A stretch of DNA of 45,179 nucleotides from Bacteroidales bacterium (GCA_026931725.1 JAIXLE010000020.1:1-45179), one strand, 5' to 3'. Positions 9,414 to 19,069 are shown, counted from the first letter of the stretch. Notes: generated by a model from the sequence alone, not told the origin. Numbers and translations: made by a program.

Positions 9414-10571
9414 ATGGGGAATGGTCCAGCAAAACCGTCGATTCACTCGTTGCAGCCGCTTGAACGCGGCGGCGTCGAGGCTCGTACCGGTTTTGCGGTT
9501 CAAGATCATGTCGCGGCGCGCTATCTGATCGCGCTTCTTGAAAACCCAGTGCTTCTCGAAGTCTGGTGCGAAACGCATGACGACATCACGCTCATCTGGC
9601 AAACGGACGAATCACAGGAAGTTGAATTCGTCCAGGTTAAGAGCAACTCGCTGAACCATCTCTGGTCAATCGCCACTCTCGCGGCTCAAGACAAGAAGGG
9701 CAAGAAGGCGGTTCCGGCAACCTCCATCTTCGAGCGCTCCCTTGCCAATGACCGTTGCTGCGAACCATGCCGCTTTCGCATGGTGACGTGCTTGCAACCG
9801 AATTCCGACCTCTCCGTATTATGCCTCCCCTTCGATGCGCCGGATCGGCAATCCAAATCCGACGCCCTGAAGGCCGTGGCCGAAGACCTTGATAAGCGTA
9901 CAAGCAACTACTGCTCGCCAAATGGCAACGGCGGACATTTCTGGATTTCGCGGCTGATGTGGGAGGTTCAGCAGTCGGCTGACTCGTTGAGCAACGACAG
10001 CAAGATGAAGCTGGCCCGCCTGCTTGCCAAACGCGGCATTACCATTTTTCCCGACCAGTTGGACGAGCTCTATTCAAGCCTTCTTGGCTGGGCACAGGAT
10101 GCGGCAAGGGCCGATTGGGGCGTGTCGCCAGCGTCGAAGAAAATCTGCAAGCAGTGCCTGTCGGACTGGTTGGATTCATATCTTCAGGCTCGCCAAACGC
10201 AACCTGCAACGGCGGGTACACGATTGAAGGAGAAACTGGAACAGGCCGGAATTGCCCCCGGTGATGTCATCGCGTCTTTCGAGAGTCGCCAGCAGTATTT
10301 GGCCGAGCGATACAACCCGCAATACCTCAAGGTCAACGATCTGACACTTCTCGGTGGGGAAGTTTCGGCGGTGCTGCAATCGCTTCGGGCAAAGCTGGAT
10401 GCGGGCGATTTTACCGACAACGGCGTCGCGTTCCACGCCGAATGCTTGAAAGCCGTCGAGCAGTTGCAGAAGCAGCACGAGAACCTGAAACCGCCGCTCT
10501 CGGTTCTGCAAGGGTGCATGTACGACATCGCCGACCGCTGCGTTCACCGCTTTCGGAGGGCGACGGCATGA
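9414..10571 (+). CDS. DUF4297-type nuclease, effector of ABC-three-component system
   Basis: The 385-residue protein opens with RGGVEARTGFAVQDHVAARYLIALLENP, the characteristic N-terminus of DUF4297 proteins (Cap4-like restriction-endonuclease fold). The PD-(D/E)xK site is visible as an Asp pair (HDDITLIWQ) followed by the EFVQVK strand near residue 74. The C-terminal half carries the partner-binding region typical of three-component systems, with no second enzyme motif. Predicted role: DNA cleavage released when the partner ATPase senses invading nucleic acid. ATG at 9414 directly follows an alternative GTG at 9411. The TGA stop overlaps the ATG of the middle component (ATGA), so the three genes are coupled. 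Assignment rests on the first 80 residues and on gene order. Confidence 0.82.
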   Translation: MGNGPAKPSIHSLQPLERGGVEARTGFAVQDHVAARYLIALLENPVLLEVWCETHDDITLIWQTDESQEVEFVQVKSNSLNHLWSIATLAAQDKKGKKAVPATSIFERSLANDRCCEPCRFRMVTCLQPNSDLSVLCLPFDAPDRQSKSDALKAVAEDLDKRTSNYCSPNGNGGHFWISRLMWEVQQSADSLSNDSKMKLARLLAKRGITIFPDQLDELYSSLLGWAQDAARADWGVSPASKKICKQCLSDWLDSYLQARQTQPATAGTRLKEKLEQAGIAPGDVIASFESRQQYLAERYNPQYLKVNDLTLLGGEVSAVLQSLRAKLDAGDFTDNGVAFHAECLKAVEQLQKQHENLKPPLSVLQGCMYDIADRCVHRFRRATA

Positions 10572-11116
10572 AGTCCTTCAATACACTTGGCACAAGCCCG
10601 GCTGGACTCCCGGTGGCAGCCGACGATCTGCTTGAATTCCACGCCGCGCGGTTACTGTTGCTGTTCAGCATTTGCGGCGTGAAAGGGCGTATCGACGGCC
10701 TGACGAAGATGGCAAAGCTCGACTTTTTCGTCCGCTATCCGCAGTTTTTCGACACGGCCTGCCAAACGCTCGGTCTGTCTACCGAATCGGCGACCAAGAC
10801 CGTGGAATCCAGCATGATCCGGTTCCACTACGGACCGTGGGACGATCGCTACTATCACATTCTTGCCTATCTCGAAGGTAAGCATCTGCTCAACGTCGTC
10901 AAGGACAACCAGGCATTTACCTTGTCCTTGACCGACGAAGGCAAAACGATCGCGGACCAGCTTGCCAAGGACGAGTCATTCGCGCCGCTCGTCGCACAAA
11001 TGAAGCAAGTGAAGAAGGCCCTGGGCGGCAAGGCCGGATCAACACTCAAGAAACTGATTTACCAGATTTTTGAGAAGGAAGTGGCGCAGCGTCCGCTCGG
11101 GGAGACCATCGAATGA
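10568..11116 (+). CDS. ABC-three-component system middle component
   Basis: A 182-residue soluble protein lying between a DUF4297 nuclease and a DUF3732 ATPase, with four-base ATGA overlaps on both sides. LLEFHAARLLLLFSICG, followed by KGRIDGLTKMAKLDFFVRYP, is the usual start of middle-component proteins: a helix bundle leading into a winged-helix-like domain (LAYLEGKHLLNVVKDNQAFTLSLTDEGK). These proteins bridge nuclease and ATPase in ABC-3C systems as defined by comparative genomics of ABC ATPases. It has no catalytic residues of its own. The start is fixed by the overlap with the previous stop; a longer frame upstream would run deep inside the nuclease gene. Which numbered middle-component subfamily it belongs to cannot be told by eye. 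Confidence 0.8.
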   Translation: MKSFNTLGTSPAGLPVAADDLLEFHAARLLLLFSICGVKGRIDGLTKMAKLDFFVRYPQFFDTACQTLGLSTESATKTVESSMIRFHYGPWDDRYYHILAYLEGKHLLNVVKDNQAFTLSLTDEGKTIADQLAKDESFAPLVAQMKQVKKALGGKAGSTLKKLIYQIFEKEVAQRPLGETIE

Positions 11117-13023
11117 CCGCACGCACCTTCATCGTCAACGAACTGGTTCGCTCACCCGAGCAAGGCCCGGAGGATCGGCTGACGTTTACGACCGGAGTCA
11201 ATGTCATCGTCGGAATGCCCAATACCGGGAAGTCCAAGTGGCTCCAGATGCTCAACTACCTGTTGGTGAGCGAGGATGCTCCCGCCGATGTCTTCGGGGA
11301 GGTCGTCGCCGCCAAGTATAGCTCGCTTAAAGGTACGCTTACCCTGGCGGGTGATTCGCTGGAGGTGGAGCGGCGATGGGATTCCAATACGCCTAAAAAT
11401 CGAATCTTCGTGAACGGCGAGGTGACGAATATCAAGGAGTTCCTGCTCGACGTGCAGAACCGCTTGGGCATTCCGGTCCTTCACTATCCTCAAGGCAATC
11501 CGCTTGGGCAGCGTACCTGGCCGGAGCTTGGCTGGCGTAGCCTTTACCGGCACATGTACCGTCGGCAGCAATTCTGGAGTGACATCGCCGACAGGCAGCC
11601 CGAAAGCGAGCAACATGCCTGCATCCTTCAGTTCTGCGGGCTGGCCGAGAAACTCTTCTCCGAAGAGTACGGGAAACTCGTCGAAAAGCAGAAGCGGATC
11701 ATCGAATTGCAGGCCCAAAAGGAACATTTCCTCGACACGCTCTCGCATGTGTCCAAGGATTTGCTGTCTGCGGAAGAGATCGGTGTAGGACTTACTCCGC
11801 AATCCCTGGACGCTGCACGCAAACGGGTCCAAACGGAAATCGAGCAGCTTCAGACGGAACGGCAGGCGATCCTTGCCGAATTGACCGCCAAGGTTCAAGC
11901 GTCTTCGACGGCAGGTGCCGTTGCACCTGACCGATTGGATAAACTCACCGAAGAACTTGCAAACTTTGAATCCCGTGACGAGCAACTTCGCGTCGCGCTG
12001 GAAAGGAATCAGGCCAGGCTCGCGGAAATGTTGGTTTACCGTGCATCCATCGAGCAGGAGGCAGGTCGGCTCGAACGGGCGATGAAGGCCGGAAGTCTGC
12101 TGGCGGACCTTAAGGTGACGCATTGCCCGGCCTGCGATCAGCCCGTTATGCCTCAGTCGTCATCGTCCGATTGTTACCTGTGTCACAGGCCGATGCCCAC
12201 AAGCCTCGCTACTGCCAGCGCTGCGCGCCTTGAGATGGAAATGGAGCAAACCAAGGCCGTCCTTCAGGAGGCGACCGAAATGGTCAGCGTGCTGGTGAAG
12301 GACAAAGAGCGTCTGGAAGCAGAGTCAGTTCAGGTACGCAGCCGGATTGCCCAGATCCGTTCGATGCTTCGTCCCGTCAGGATGGCTGCTGCCACCCTGC
12401 TTCCACCCGAGATCGGTCTGCTGGACATGAAAATGGGCCAAAAGCAGGAACAGATCGCCCAGATCGACCGCGTGGCGAAAAGCCTTGCTTATCGTGAGGT
12501 ATTGGCGAAAGAAATCAATTCAATTCAACAGGAAACCACGGCTCTGGAGCGGGAGGTCGCCACCCAGAGCGGTGCCCTCGACTTCGAGAAGGCAAGCGAC
12601 CAATTGCGTGACGGGATGGTAACTTACCTCAATGCCATCAAGGCAGTGGTGCCGAACGCTTGGACGCAGAAGGAGCCCAAAGTCCTCTTGGATGAACGCA
12701 AAGCCCGATTTCTGGTCGGTGAACGCAAATGGGACACGCAACTTGGCGGCACGCTATCGCTGTACTATCTGCTCGCGTATCACTATGCCTTGATGGGGCT
12801 GGTCGAAGTCGACTCGTGCCATTTTCCGGGATTCCTCGCATTGGATTTTCCGGCTGAACTCGATGGAGCATCGACTCGGGATACCGAGAACTTCGCCGTT
12901 GAACCGTTTGTCGCGTTGCTCGCGGCTGATGGGTTTGAGTCCTGCCAGGTCATCGCGGCGGGGGCCGCGTTTGAAAATCTTAGCGGGGCGAACCGGATTG
13001 AGTTTACGAAGGTATGGGCATAA
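11113..13023 (+). CDS. DUF3732 Rad50-like ABC ATPase with zinc-hook-like coiled coil
   Basis: A 636-residue ATPase. Walker A is GMPNTGKS at residues 34-41, in a context (FTTGVNVIVG) typical of SMC/Rad50-like proteins. Two long coiled-coil arms (about 190-325 and 360-500) flank a cysteine region with two CxxC pairs, C338/C341 and C354/C357, which would make a zinc-binding hinge. The C-terminal lobe has GGTLSLYYLLAYHYAL, signature-like, and a Walker B-like FLALDF in which the usual glutamate after Asp is not obvious. In ABC-3C systems this ATPase is the presumed sensor that controls the nuclease. The start overlaps the middle-component stop. The gene is the last in the plus-strand run and is followed by two strong hairpins. 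Confidence 0.86.
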   Translation: MTARTFIVNELVRSPEQGPEDRLTFTTGVNVIVGMPNTGKSKWLQMLNYLLVSEDAPADVFGEVVAAKYSSLKGTLTLAGDSLEVERRWDSNTPKNRIFVNGEVTNIKEFLLDVQNRLGIPVLHYPQGNPLGQRTWPELGWRSLYRHMYRRQQFWSDIADRQPESEQHACILQFCGLAEKLFSEEYGKLVEKQKRIIELQAQKEHFLDTLSHVSKDLLSAEEIGVGLTPQSLDAARKRVQTEIEQLQTERQAILAELTAKVQASSTAGAVAPDRLDKLTEELANFESRDEQLRVALERNQARLAEMLVYRASIEQEAGRLERAMKAGSLLADLKVTHCPACDQPVMPQSSSSDCYLCHRPMPTSLATASAARLEMEMEQTKAVLQEATEMVSVLVKDKERLEAESVQVRSRIAQIRSMLRPVRMAAATLLPPEIGLLDMKMGQKQEQIAQIDRVAKSLAYREVLAKEINSIQQETTALEREVATQSGALDFEKASDQLRDGMVTYLNAIKAVVPNAWTQKEPKVLLDERKARFLVGERKWDTQLGGTLSLYYLLAYHYALMGLVEVDSCHFPGFLALDFPAELDGASTRDTENFAVEPFVALLAADGFESCQVIAAGAAFENLSGANRIEFTKVWA

Positions 13024-13121
13024 TTCGGGCTGTGCTGCTTGGGTGTGGGTTGCTGTATCGTTACGGTAATCCTTTGTCGGTTCACCACTGTTGCTATTCA
13101 CCGTCGCCGTCGGAGTGTTCG

Positions 13122-13153
13122 TCGCGGGGGTTCGCAAGAACTGGCCCCCGCGA
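13122..13153. terminator. Hairpin downstream of the ABC ATPase gene
   Basis: A perfect 9-bp inverted repeat (TCGCGGGGG and CCCCCGCGA) with a 14-nt loop lies about 100 bases after the ATPase stop in the gap between convergent genes. There is no T-run, so it is a stable structure that may act as a factor-dependent or bidirectional stop rather than a classic intrinsic terminator. Confidence 0.4.
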
Positions 13154-13259
13154 TGAATGCGACAGAGGCAGAGGTGATGCCTTCCACGCCATTCACCAGA
13201 GCCTGAGGTGGCTTCCGAGCGGGGTTCTTTGAAAAACTGGACCGAAGGTCTCGATTGGT

Positions 13260-13291
13260 CCCGTCCCTGACCGGGAAAGGCCAAGGACGGG
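13260..13291. terminator. Second hairpin in the convergent gap
   Basis: A 7-bp inverted repeat, CCCGTCC with GGACGGG, separated by 18 bases, ends 17 bases from the stop of the minus-strand helicase-methylase. Together with the preceding hairpin it fills an otherwise empty 285-base gap between convergent transcription units. Like the first, it lacks an obvious T tract. Confidence 0.35.
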
Positions 13292-13308
13292 TAGTTCACC
13301 TGCTGGCC

Positions 13309-16300
13309 TCAAGCCGGGCTGTGCCCGTCGTTTTGCTGGTTTCGTTCACGCAAAATGCGTTCGCTGAACGAACCGGGCGGCGTGTCAGGTGAACTCGGAG
13401 GATCGCTTGCCGCTTCTTCCTGCCTGCGGCGGATACGGGCCGTGATCGGTTCTTCGGCAGTGGACGCTTTGCGTTCGGACCGTTGCGGCATGGCATCGAC
13501 GCTATTGGCGGCTCGCAATCCCTTGATCTGCTCGGCCAGTTCGGATGCGGTTGGCCCATCGTCGGATGCCTGCCCGGCAACCGACAGTTTCCCTTTGAGC
13601 CGGTCGCGCAGGCTCGTCAGTTCCGACAGGTAGGCTTCATTCTGGAACGGCTTGCCCAGTCGGTTCTGATAGTCGCGGAGCTGCGATTTGGCAATGGCCA
13701 GGTCTTGGCGAACCCGGACAGCTTCCGTGGCGTAGCCGGTCACGATACGTTCCAAAGCGTTGAGGACGGCACGCGGCCCCTGATGTTCTTTCGACAGGCT
13801 GGAATTCCGTGTCATAGCTCCTTCCAGATACACGTCCGGCGGGCAGTGCGGGTGAACGATGACGCCGAAGGCCAGCCCGCGATAGGTGCCGATGGGAACC
13901 CGCGTCGGTTCCCGGACAGAAAACGGCAGTGCATCCAACTTTTTGCCCAGTACGGCGGTGACATCATCGCGGGCCAGCGGGTGCTTGCCGATGGTGATGA
14001 GATCGCCTTCATGCTGTTTGACGGCCTGTTCGTCGGCGGACAGTTTCTCCAGCCTGGCATTTTGCGCGCTAATGAAATCCGGCAGATCGCGGACATTGCG
14101 CCGGGCGACGTACTGTTCGTCGAGATGGTTCTTCTTGAGCAACGCCAACCGCTGTAGTTCGGCATCCGCCTCGGCCAGCGTCAGCACGGCGGGGTTGCCG
14201 GAGGCGATCGCCTTGACCTCGGCGTAGCTCAGTTCCTGGCTGCCGATGTCTTCGGCCCGGCGGGAGGCGTTGTCGCCGGTCATCACCTGGCCGATGAACC
14301 GAGCCTTGGTTTCGAGCGCCTGCCACATATAGGCATCGAAGCTGCCTTCCGTGACGTAGCGGTAGATCGACACTTCCGGGTTCTCGTTTCCCTGCCGCAG
14401 GATGCGACCGTCACGTTGCTCGACTTCGGCGGGCTTCCAGGGGGCATCCAGGTGATGCAGGGCGATCAGGCGTTTCTGGACGTTGGTGCCGGTGCCCATC
14501 TTGGCCGTAGAGCCAATCAGCACGCGCACCGAGCCTTGCCGGACCTTCTCGAACAGGGCCTGTTTCTTGGCGTCGGACTCGGCCTCGCCGATGCTGGCGA
14601 TCTGCTCGCGCGGGATGCCGTGGGCGATGAGCTTGTCGATGATCTCGCCATAGGGCGAATAGCCCCACTGCGTCGGGTTCACGCCCATGTCGGCGAAGAT
14701 CATCTGCGTGCCTCGTGTCGGGGCCGATTCCTTCCAGATGTCCACGACGTTTTCGACCAACCGGTTGATCTTCGATTCCGGGAAGTCCGGGGCCGTGGCC
14801 GAGAGCATCCTTGCGTCGGTCGCCAGTTTGCGGCCATCGGTGGTGATGGCCAGGGCGTTATCGACACGCGGATCGACCTTTTGCGAGCGTATCTTCTCGT
14901 AGCGTTCGACCAGTTCCTGCTGGAGTTCCTGCTGTTCGTCGGACATTGGGCAGGCGACCACGACGGGCTTGCCACCTTTGAGCTTGGGGCGAGGGAGGTT
15001 CAGCATCTCGGCTGTCTGCACGTCCGAGAACGCCCGGAACATCTGCTGGAGTTCCGGCAGATTGGTGAACTTCGCAAAGCGCGAACGCGGCCTGAGTCCC
15101 CCGCCGTCCGGTGAAATCTCCATCGTGTCCACGACTTCGCCGAACGTGGCGGCCCAGGCGTCGAAATGCTCGATACCCCGGCTGCGAAGGCCGCGTGGGT
15201 CGAGAAACCGTTGCATCGTGTACATCTCGACCATCGTGTTGGAGATCGGCGTGCCGGTGGCGAAGGTGACGCCGTGGCCGGGATGCTGCTCGTCCAGGTA
15301 GCGGGCCTTCATGAACACGTCGAAGGCGCGTTCGGAACCGCCAGTCTGGATGCCCGCGACACGATCCATCTTGGTCGGCGTTTCCAGATTCTTGAAATAG
15401 TGGGCTTCGTCGATGAAGACGTGATCGACGCCGAGTTCGTCGAAGACCAGCCCGTCGTCCTTCTTGTCCTCGGCGAGCAGGTTCTTGAGCTTCTCGGAGC
15501 GGGCCGCCTTCTGTTTCTCGATGGTTTTGATGAAGTTACGATTCGTTCCCTTCTGGGCGGCGTGTTCGATCAGCAGTTGGTCGTACTCGGCGATCTGCTC
15601 CCGTAAGAACTGCTCCTGATAGTCCTTTGACATGCCGATCCGCTCGAAGGACGAATGCGTGACCACGATGCCATCCCATTCGCCGGAGGCGATCTTAGCG
15701 GTCAGCATTTTGCGGCGATCCTTGGACAGGTCGTCCTTGCTGGCGACCAGCAACTTGGCGTTGGGATAAAGCTGCATGAACTCGCGGGCGAACTGCTCCA
15801 ACAGGTGATTCGGCACGACATACATCGGCTTGTGGACCAGTCCGGCCTGCTTCATCTTCATGCCGGTGGCCGCCATCGTGAACGTCTTGCCCGCCCCGAC
15901 GACATGGGCCAGCAGCGTATTGCCGCTGCTCATACCGCGCCAGACGGCATCCTTCTGGTGCTGCCGGAGGGACAGGGCCTGGTTCAAACCGGGGAAATCG
16001 AGATGTGAGCCGTCGAACTGACGGGGGCGTAAGTTGTTGAAATTATCGTTGTAAATCCGCACCAACCGTTCCGTGCGGTCGGGATCGGCGAAGACCCACT
16101 GGCGGAACCGCTCTTTGATGAGTTTCTGCTTCTCGCGGGCGGCCATCGTGTCTTCCTGGTTGACGACGCGCTCTTCACGGTCGCCGTGGTCGATGGTGTC
16201 GTAGATGGTCGGCGACTTCATGTTGAGGGCGAGGTCCAAGAGCCAGGTGCCGTTGGCCCGCGCCGTGCCGAACTCGGAGGTGGCCGCGACCGACGCCTTG

Positions 16301-18300
16301 GCGGCGTAGCCCGCATCCAGGCTCCAGACGGCATCCTTCTTCAGATGGGCGACCGGCGCGGAAGACGGATCGACCTTGAACAGGTCGGCGGCGAACGCCT
16401 GAATGTCGCCCTCCGGTATCCAGGGGGCACCGAGATTGGCGTCGATGTCGCCGGGCAGCACGTCCTCGGGCTGCACTGCCTCCAGGCTCCTGACATTGCG
16501 TGCGAATTCCGGCCCGGCGCTGCGGGCGATAGCGAGTTTTTCCCGGACATTGCCGGAGAGGTAGGCGTCGGCGGTTTCCCATTTGCCGGTTTCCGGGTCT
16601 TGGAAGATCAGATCGCCCAGTTCCTGGGTGACCTGGCTTTCCGGCTTGCCGTAAAGCTGGGCGATGTAGTCGAGATAGACGCTGCCATGCTGGTTGAGCG
16701 ACACCAGCAAGCCTTCCTCGGCGCTGCGGACCTGGGTGATGGGCGGCGTTTTGCCCACCACGTCGCGGGACATGATGGCGGCCTTGGTCGCCTTGCCGGT
16801 GACTTCGTCATAGTCCTCCAGGGACATGACGAGCATGGCGTCCGGGTCTTCCTTGAATTTCACAAGGTTCGGCATCCGGCGGATGACGGCGCCGTCCTTG
16901 GTTTCGCCGAAGGTGGTCTTGTTGATCGGGCCGTAGGCGGCGACGAACCGGTCATAGGTACGATTCAATTCGCGGCGTGCCTGCTCGCGGTGCTGGTCGG
17001 GCCAGCCTTCGTTCTGCGATTGCAGGACGCGGCGGGCCTTGTCGCGCAGTTCGACCAGGGCGGCAAGTCGCTTGCCGGTCATCGTGCCATCGCTTTTAAG
17101 CTGCGTGCCGCTATAGACGACGGGCACGCCCTGGCCGCCGTCGATCTGGCAGATGATGCGGTCATCGCCGATGAAGAAACTGCCTTCGCCGATATGCCGC
17201 TCCGGTGGCGGTGGGACGAAAACGGGTGCCGGCGGTTCCTCGGCCTTCGATGCCTGAATCGGGGCGAATTCGGGAAGCCTGCCAATGGCTTGCCCAAGTT
17301 GCAGGGCGAGGTCGCCGTTGCTGGTCAGGCTGTAGCCTTCGCCGCCATAGAGCGTGTCCTTCGTCGTCCAGTTGCCCAGCACCATTTCGGGATGGTGATG
17401 GAAGTAGCTGTTGATGCCGACTTCCCGGCCTTCGATGGTCAGTGGCGAAACGCCGAGCCAGTCAACATCCGCATGATTGGCTGCCGCCCCAGGCGGCCGC
17501 TTCCGCAGGAACACGATGTCGGTGACGACCGCCGTGCCTTCGCGTTTGAAGGCATCGGAGGGGAGGCGGATCGCTCCCACGAAGTCGGCTTTGTCCGCCA
17601 GATACTCGCGGATGGCCGCGTTCTGCTTGTCGAGCGTGTAGTGCGATGTGACCAGCGCCAGCACGCCGCCGGGCTTCAAGCTGTCTACCGATTTGGCGAA
17701 GAAGTAATCGTGCAGCGAGAGCTTCTGGCCGTGATAGTCGAGCTTCAGGTCGGAGAACGGCACGTTGCCGATCACGGCGTCGATACGCCCCTCGGGTAAT
17801 TTCGTGTCGCGGAAACTCTCGATACGGATGTCGTGCTGCGGGTAGATCGCCCGTGCGATGCGCCCGGAAATGGAATCGAGTTCGACGCCGATGAAACGCT
17901 GGCCCGATCTGCCCCGGCCCATGAAGTTGCCGATACCGCAGCCGGGTTCCAGAACGGTCGTGCCTTCCGAGATACCCAGCCGGCGTAGGGCATCGTGCAT
18001 CCCGGCGATGACGGTGGGCGAGGTATAGAAAGCGTTGAACGTGGTCCGGCGGGCGCTGTCATACTCCTCGGGGGTAAGCAGCGATTGCAGTTCTTCGCCG
18101 ACGGCCTGCCAGCTTCCGTCCTTGTATTTCCCGGATACCGGGGATGGGAATATCGAGAGGGCGACCGGGCCGAAGCCGGAGAAGCGGGCAAGCGTCTGTT
18201 TTTCTTCGGAAGTGGCCGGACGCTGCTCCTGTTCGATGGTCTTCAGCGTGCGGATGGCGGCGATGATGTCGCGGGCCTTGGCCTTCTCGCCGCTTGCCAT
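13309..18300 (-). CDS. DarB-like N6-methylase/SNF2 helicase antirestriction protein
   Basis: A giant protein (1663 residues from ATG 18300; the open frame reaches 1870 residues from 18921). A RARDIIAAIRTLK-type start of the conserved region is followed by an adenine-methylase domain with VLEPGCGIGNF (motif I, about residues 116-126) and GNVPF (motif IV, about 178-182; NVPF replaces NPPF). The SF2 helicase half has VVGAGKTFTMAA (Walker A), VFIDEAHYFKN (Walker B) and EQRDGRILRQGNEN (motif VI). The architecture matches phage P1 DarB and its relatives on plasmids and ICEs, which protect incoming DNA from restriction. The N-terminus is uncertain: residues upstream of 18300 form a low-complexity Pro/Gly/Thr tail that overlaps the small gene at 18492-18809 in another frame, and no start codon exists between 18492 and 18300. 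The C-terminal tail is coiled and charged. Confidence 0.85.
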   Translation of the reverse strand: MASGEKAKARDIIAAIRTLKTIEQEQRPATSEEKQTLARFSGFGPVALSIFPSPVSGKYKDGSWQAVGEELQSLLTPEEYDSARRTTFNAFYTSPTVIAGMHDALRRLGISEGTTVLEPGCGIGNFMGRGRSGQRFIGVELDSISGRIARAIYPQHDIRIESFRDTKLPEGRIDAVIGNVPFSDLKLDYHGQKLSLHDYFFAKSVDSLKPGGVLALVTSHYTLDKQNAAIREYLADKADFVGAIRLPSDAFKREGTAVVTDIVFLRKRPPGAAANHADVDWLGVSPLTIEGREVGINSYFHHHPEMVLGNWTTKDTLYGGEGYSLTSNGDLALQLGQAIGRLPEFAPIQASKAEEPPAPVFVPPPPERHIGEGSFFIGDDRIICQIDGGQGVPVVYSGTQLKSDGTMTGKRLAALVELRDKARRVLQSQNEGWPDQHREQARRELNRTYDRFVAAYGPINKTTFGETKDGAVIRRMPNLVKFKEDPDAMLVMSLEDYDEVTGKATKAAIMSRDVVGKTPPITQVRSAEEGLLVSLNQHGSVYLDYIAQLYGKPESQVTQELGDLIFQDPETGKWETADAYLSGNVREKLAIARSAGPEFARNVRSLEAVQPEDVLPGDIDANLGAPWIPEGDIQAFAADLFKVDPSSAPVAHLKKDAVWSLDAGYAAKASVAATSEFGTARANGTWLLDLALNMKSPTIYDTIDHGDREERVVNQEDTMAAREKQKLIKERFRQWVFADPDRTERLVRIYNDNFNNLRPRQFDGSHLDFPGLNQALSLRQHQKDAVWRGMSSGNTLLAHVVGAGKTFTMAATGMKMKQAGLVHKPMYVVPNHLLEQFAREFMQLYPNAKLLVASKDDLSKDRRKMLTAKIASGEWDGIVVTHSSFERIGMSKDYQEQFLREQIAEYDQLLIEHAAQKGTNRNFIKTIEKQKAARSEKLKNLLAEDKKDDGLVFDELGVDHVFIDEAHYFKNLETPTKMDRVAGIQTGGSERAFDVFMKARYLDEQHPGHGVTFATGTPISNTMVEMYTMQRFLDPRGLRSRGIEHFDAWAATFGEVVDTMEISPDGGGLRPRSRFAKFTNLPELQQMFRAFSDVQTAEMLNLPRPKLKGGKPVVVACPMSDEQQELQQELVERYEKIRSQKVDPRVDNALAITTDGRKLATDARMLSATAPDFPESKINRLVENVVDIWKESAPTRGTQMIFADMGVNPTQWGYSPYGEIIDKLIAHGIPREQIASIGEAESDAKKQALFEKVRQGSVRVLIGSTAKMGTGTNVQKRLIALHHLDAPWKPAEVEQRDGRILRQGNENPEVSIYRYVTEGSFDAYMWQALETKARFIGQVMTGDNASRRAEDIGSQELSYAEVKAIASGNPAVLTLAEADAELQRLALLKKNHLDEQYVARRNVRDLPDFISAQNARLEKLSADEQAVKQHEGDLITIGKHPLARDDVTAVLGKKLDALPFSVREPTRVPIGTYRGLAFGVIVHPHCPPDVYLEGAMTRNSSLSKEHQGPRAVLNALERIVTGYATEAVRVRQDLAIAKSQLRDYQNRLGKPFQNEAYLSELTSLRDRLKGKLSVAGQASDDGPTASELAEQIKGLRAANSVDAMPQRSERKASTAEEPITARIRRRQEEAASDPPSSPDTPPGSFSERILRERNQQNDGHSPA

Positions 18301-18463
18301 CCCGGTAGGGGTATCGGCTGGTGCGTCAGGATAGACCTGCGGGGTAGAAGGCGGGGAGGAACCGTTCGTGGATGGGGCAGGTTCCCGGTCGTGGCGTGTG
18401 CCGTTGCCGTCGGCCTTGCGATCAGGCGGGGTTGTCGTATTGTCCGCCGAGTAGTCGAAATCG

Positions 18464-18493
18464 AAAAGCGACCGCTGCGAGCGGGTCGCTTTT
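18464..18493 (-). other. Hairpin at the end of the 105-residue gene
   Basis: A perfect 10-bp inverted repeat, AAAAGCGACC with GGTCGCTTTT, encloses a 10-nt loop with its own GCT/AGC pairing. Read on the minus strand it begins within the TAA stop of the 105-residue gene and ends in TTTT, so it can be an intrinsic terminator or attenuator. It also lies inside the extended open frame of the big helicase-methylase gene. Confidence 0.5.
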
Positions 18494-18809
18494 ACCCGCG
18501 ACGCGAATGACTGCGAATGAAGGCCATTGCCCCGCTGAGTGAGAGTTCCGCCGGTTCGTCCATTGCCGATACGGGCGGTAAACGATCCTCCAGTTCCTTG
18601 AGGGCCATCTCGAAGGCTTCCGAAGAGGTCTGTGCCGGATCGCTGTCGGGATTGGCCTGCCGGAGGTCCGCCATGATCGTTTCGTGACTGGCCTTCAGTT
18701 CCTTCGCGTAAGTTTCCATTGTCGTCAGCAGCTTGCGTTCCCGGCGAAGCTGTTCGTGCAGCTCCGTTCTCTGCTGGAGCATCTCCAGAACGATGGTCTT
18801 GTACTGCAT
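18492..18809 (-). CDS. Small coiled-coil protein upstream of the DarB-like gene
   Basis: 105 residues, almost wholly helical and charged: MQYKTIVLEMLQQR, then a heptad-like stretch (ELHEQLRRERKLLTTMETYAKEL). The Shine-Dalgarno AAGGAG lies seven bases before the ATG, one of the best in the region, which is why this frame is preferred over the overlapping frame of the big gene. Small proteins of this look are commonly found next to DarB-like genes on mobile elements. Function unknown; no catalytic motif or membrane segment. The frame of the big gene is shifted by -1 relative to this one, so a fusion by frameshifting is formally possible. Confidence 0.72.
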   Translation of the reverse strand: MQYKTIVLEMLQQRTELHEQLRRERKLLTTMETYAKELKASHETIMADLRQANPDSDPAQTSSEAFEMALKELEDRLPPVSAMDEPAELSLSGAMAFIRSHSRRG

Positions 18810-19069
18810 GGCCTTCTCCTTGGGTTTCAACGGGTGATTTTGGTTGTTGGTCAGTCGGTTCGGCTGGCTCCGGGGGGAAGAGCGTGGGTTGATCCCATCC
18901 TGGGGGACGCCGCCGACGCATGGGTCAGCTACGCTCGGGGCGATTGGCCCCGCCTTGCGTCCGCCGATCATACCATGCCTTGGACGGTAAATAGCGCGAA
19001 AGGGTTCGCCCGGCAAGAGCCGGCTGGGAATAAACACTGCATTGCATACAGACCTGCCGTGATTTCCGC

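Noticed and set aside
16186..17799. 537-residue plus-strand ORF
   Set aside because: It is a mirror frame of the minus-strand helicase-methylase, with no recognisable domain.
18810..18921. N-terminal extension of the DarB-like protein to 18921
   Set aside because: No ribosome binding site, low-complexity sequence and overlap with a better gene; kept only as an open question in the findings.
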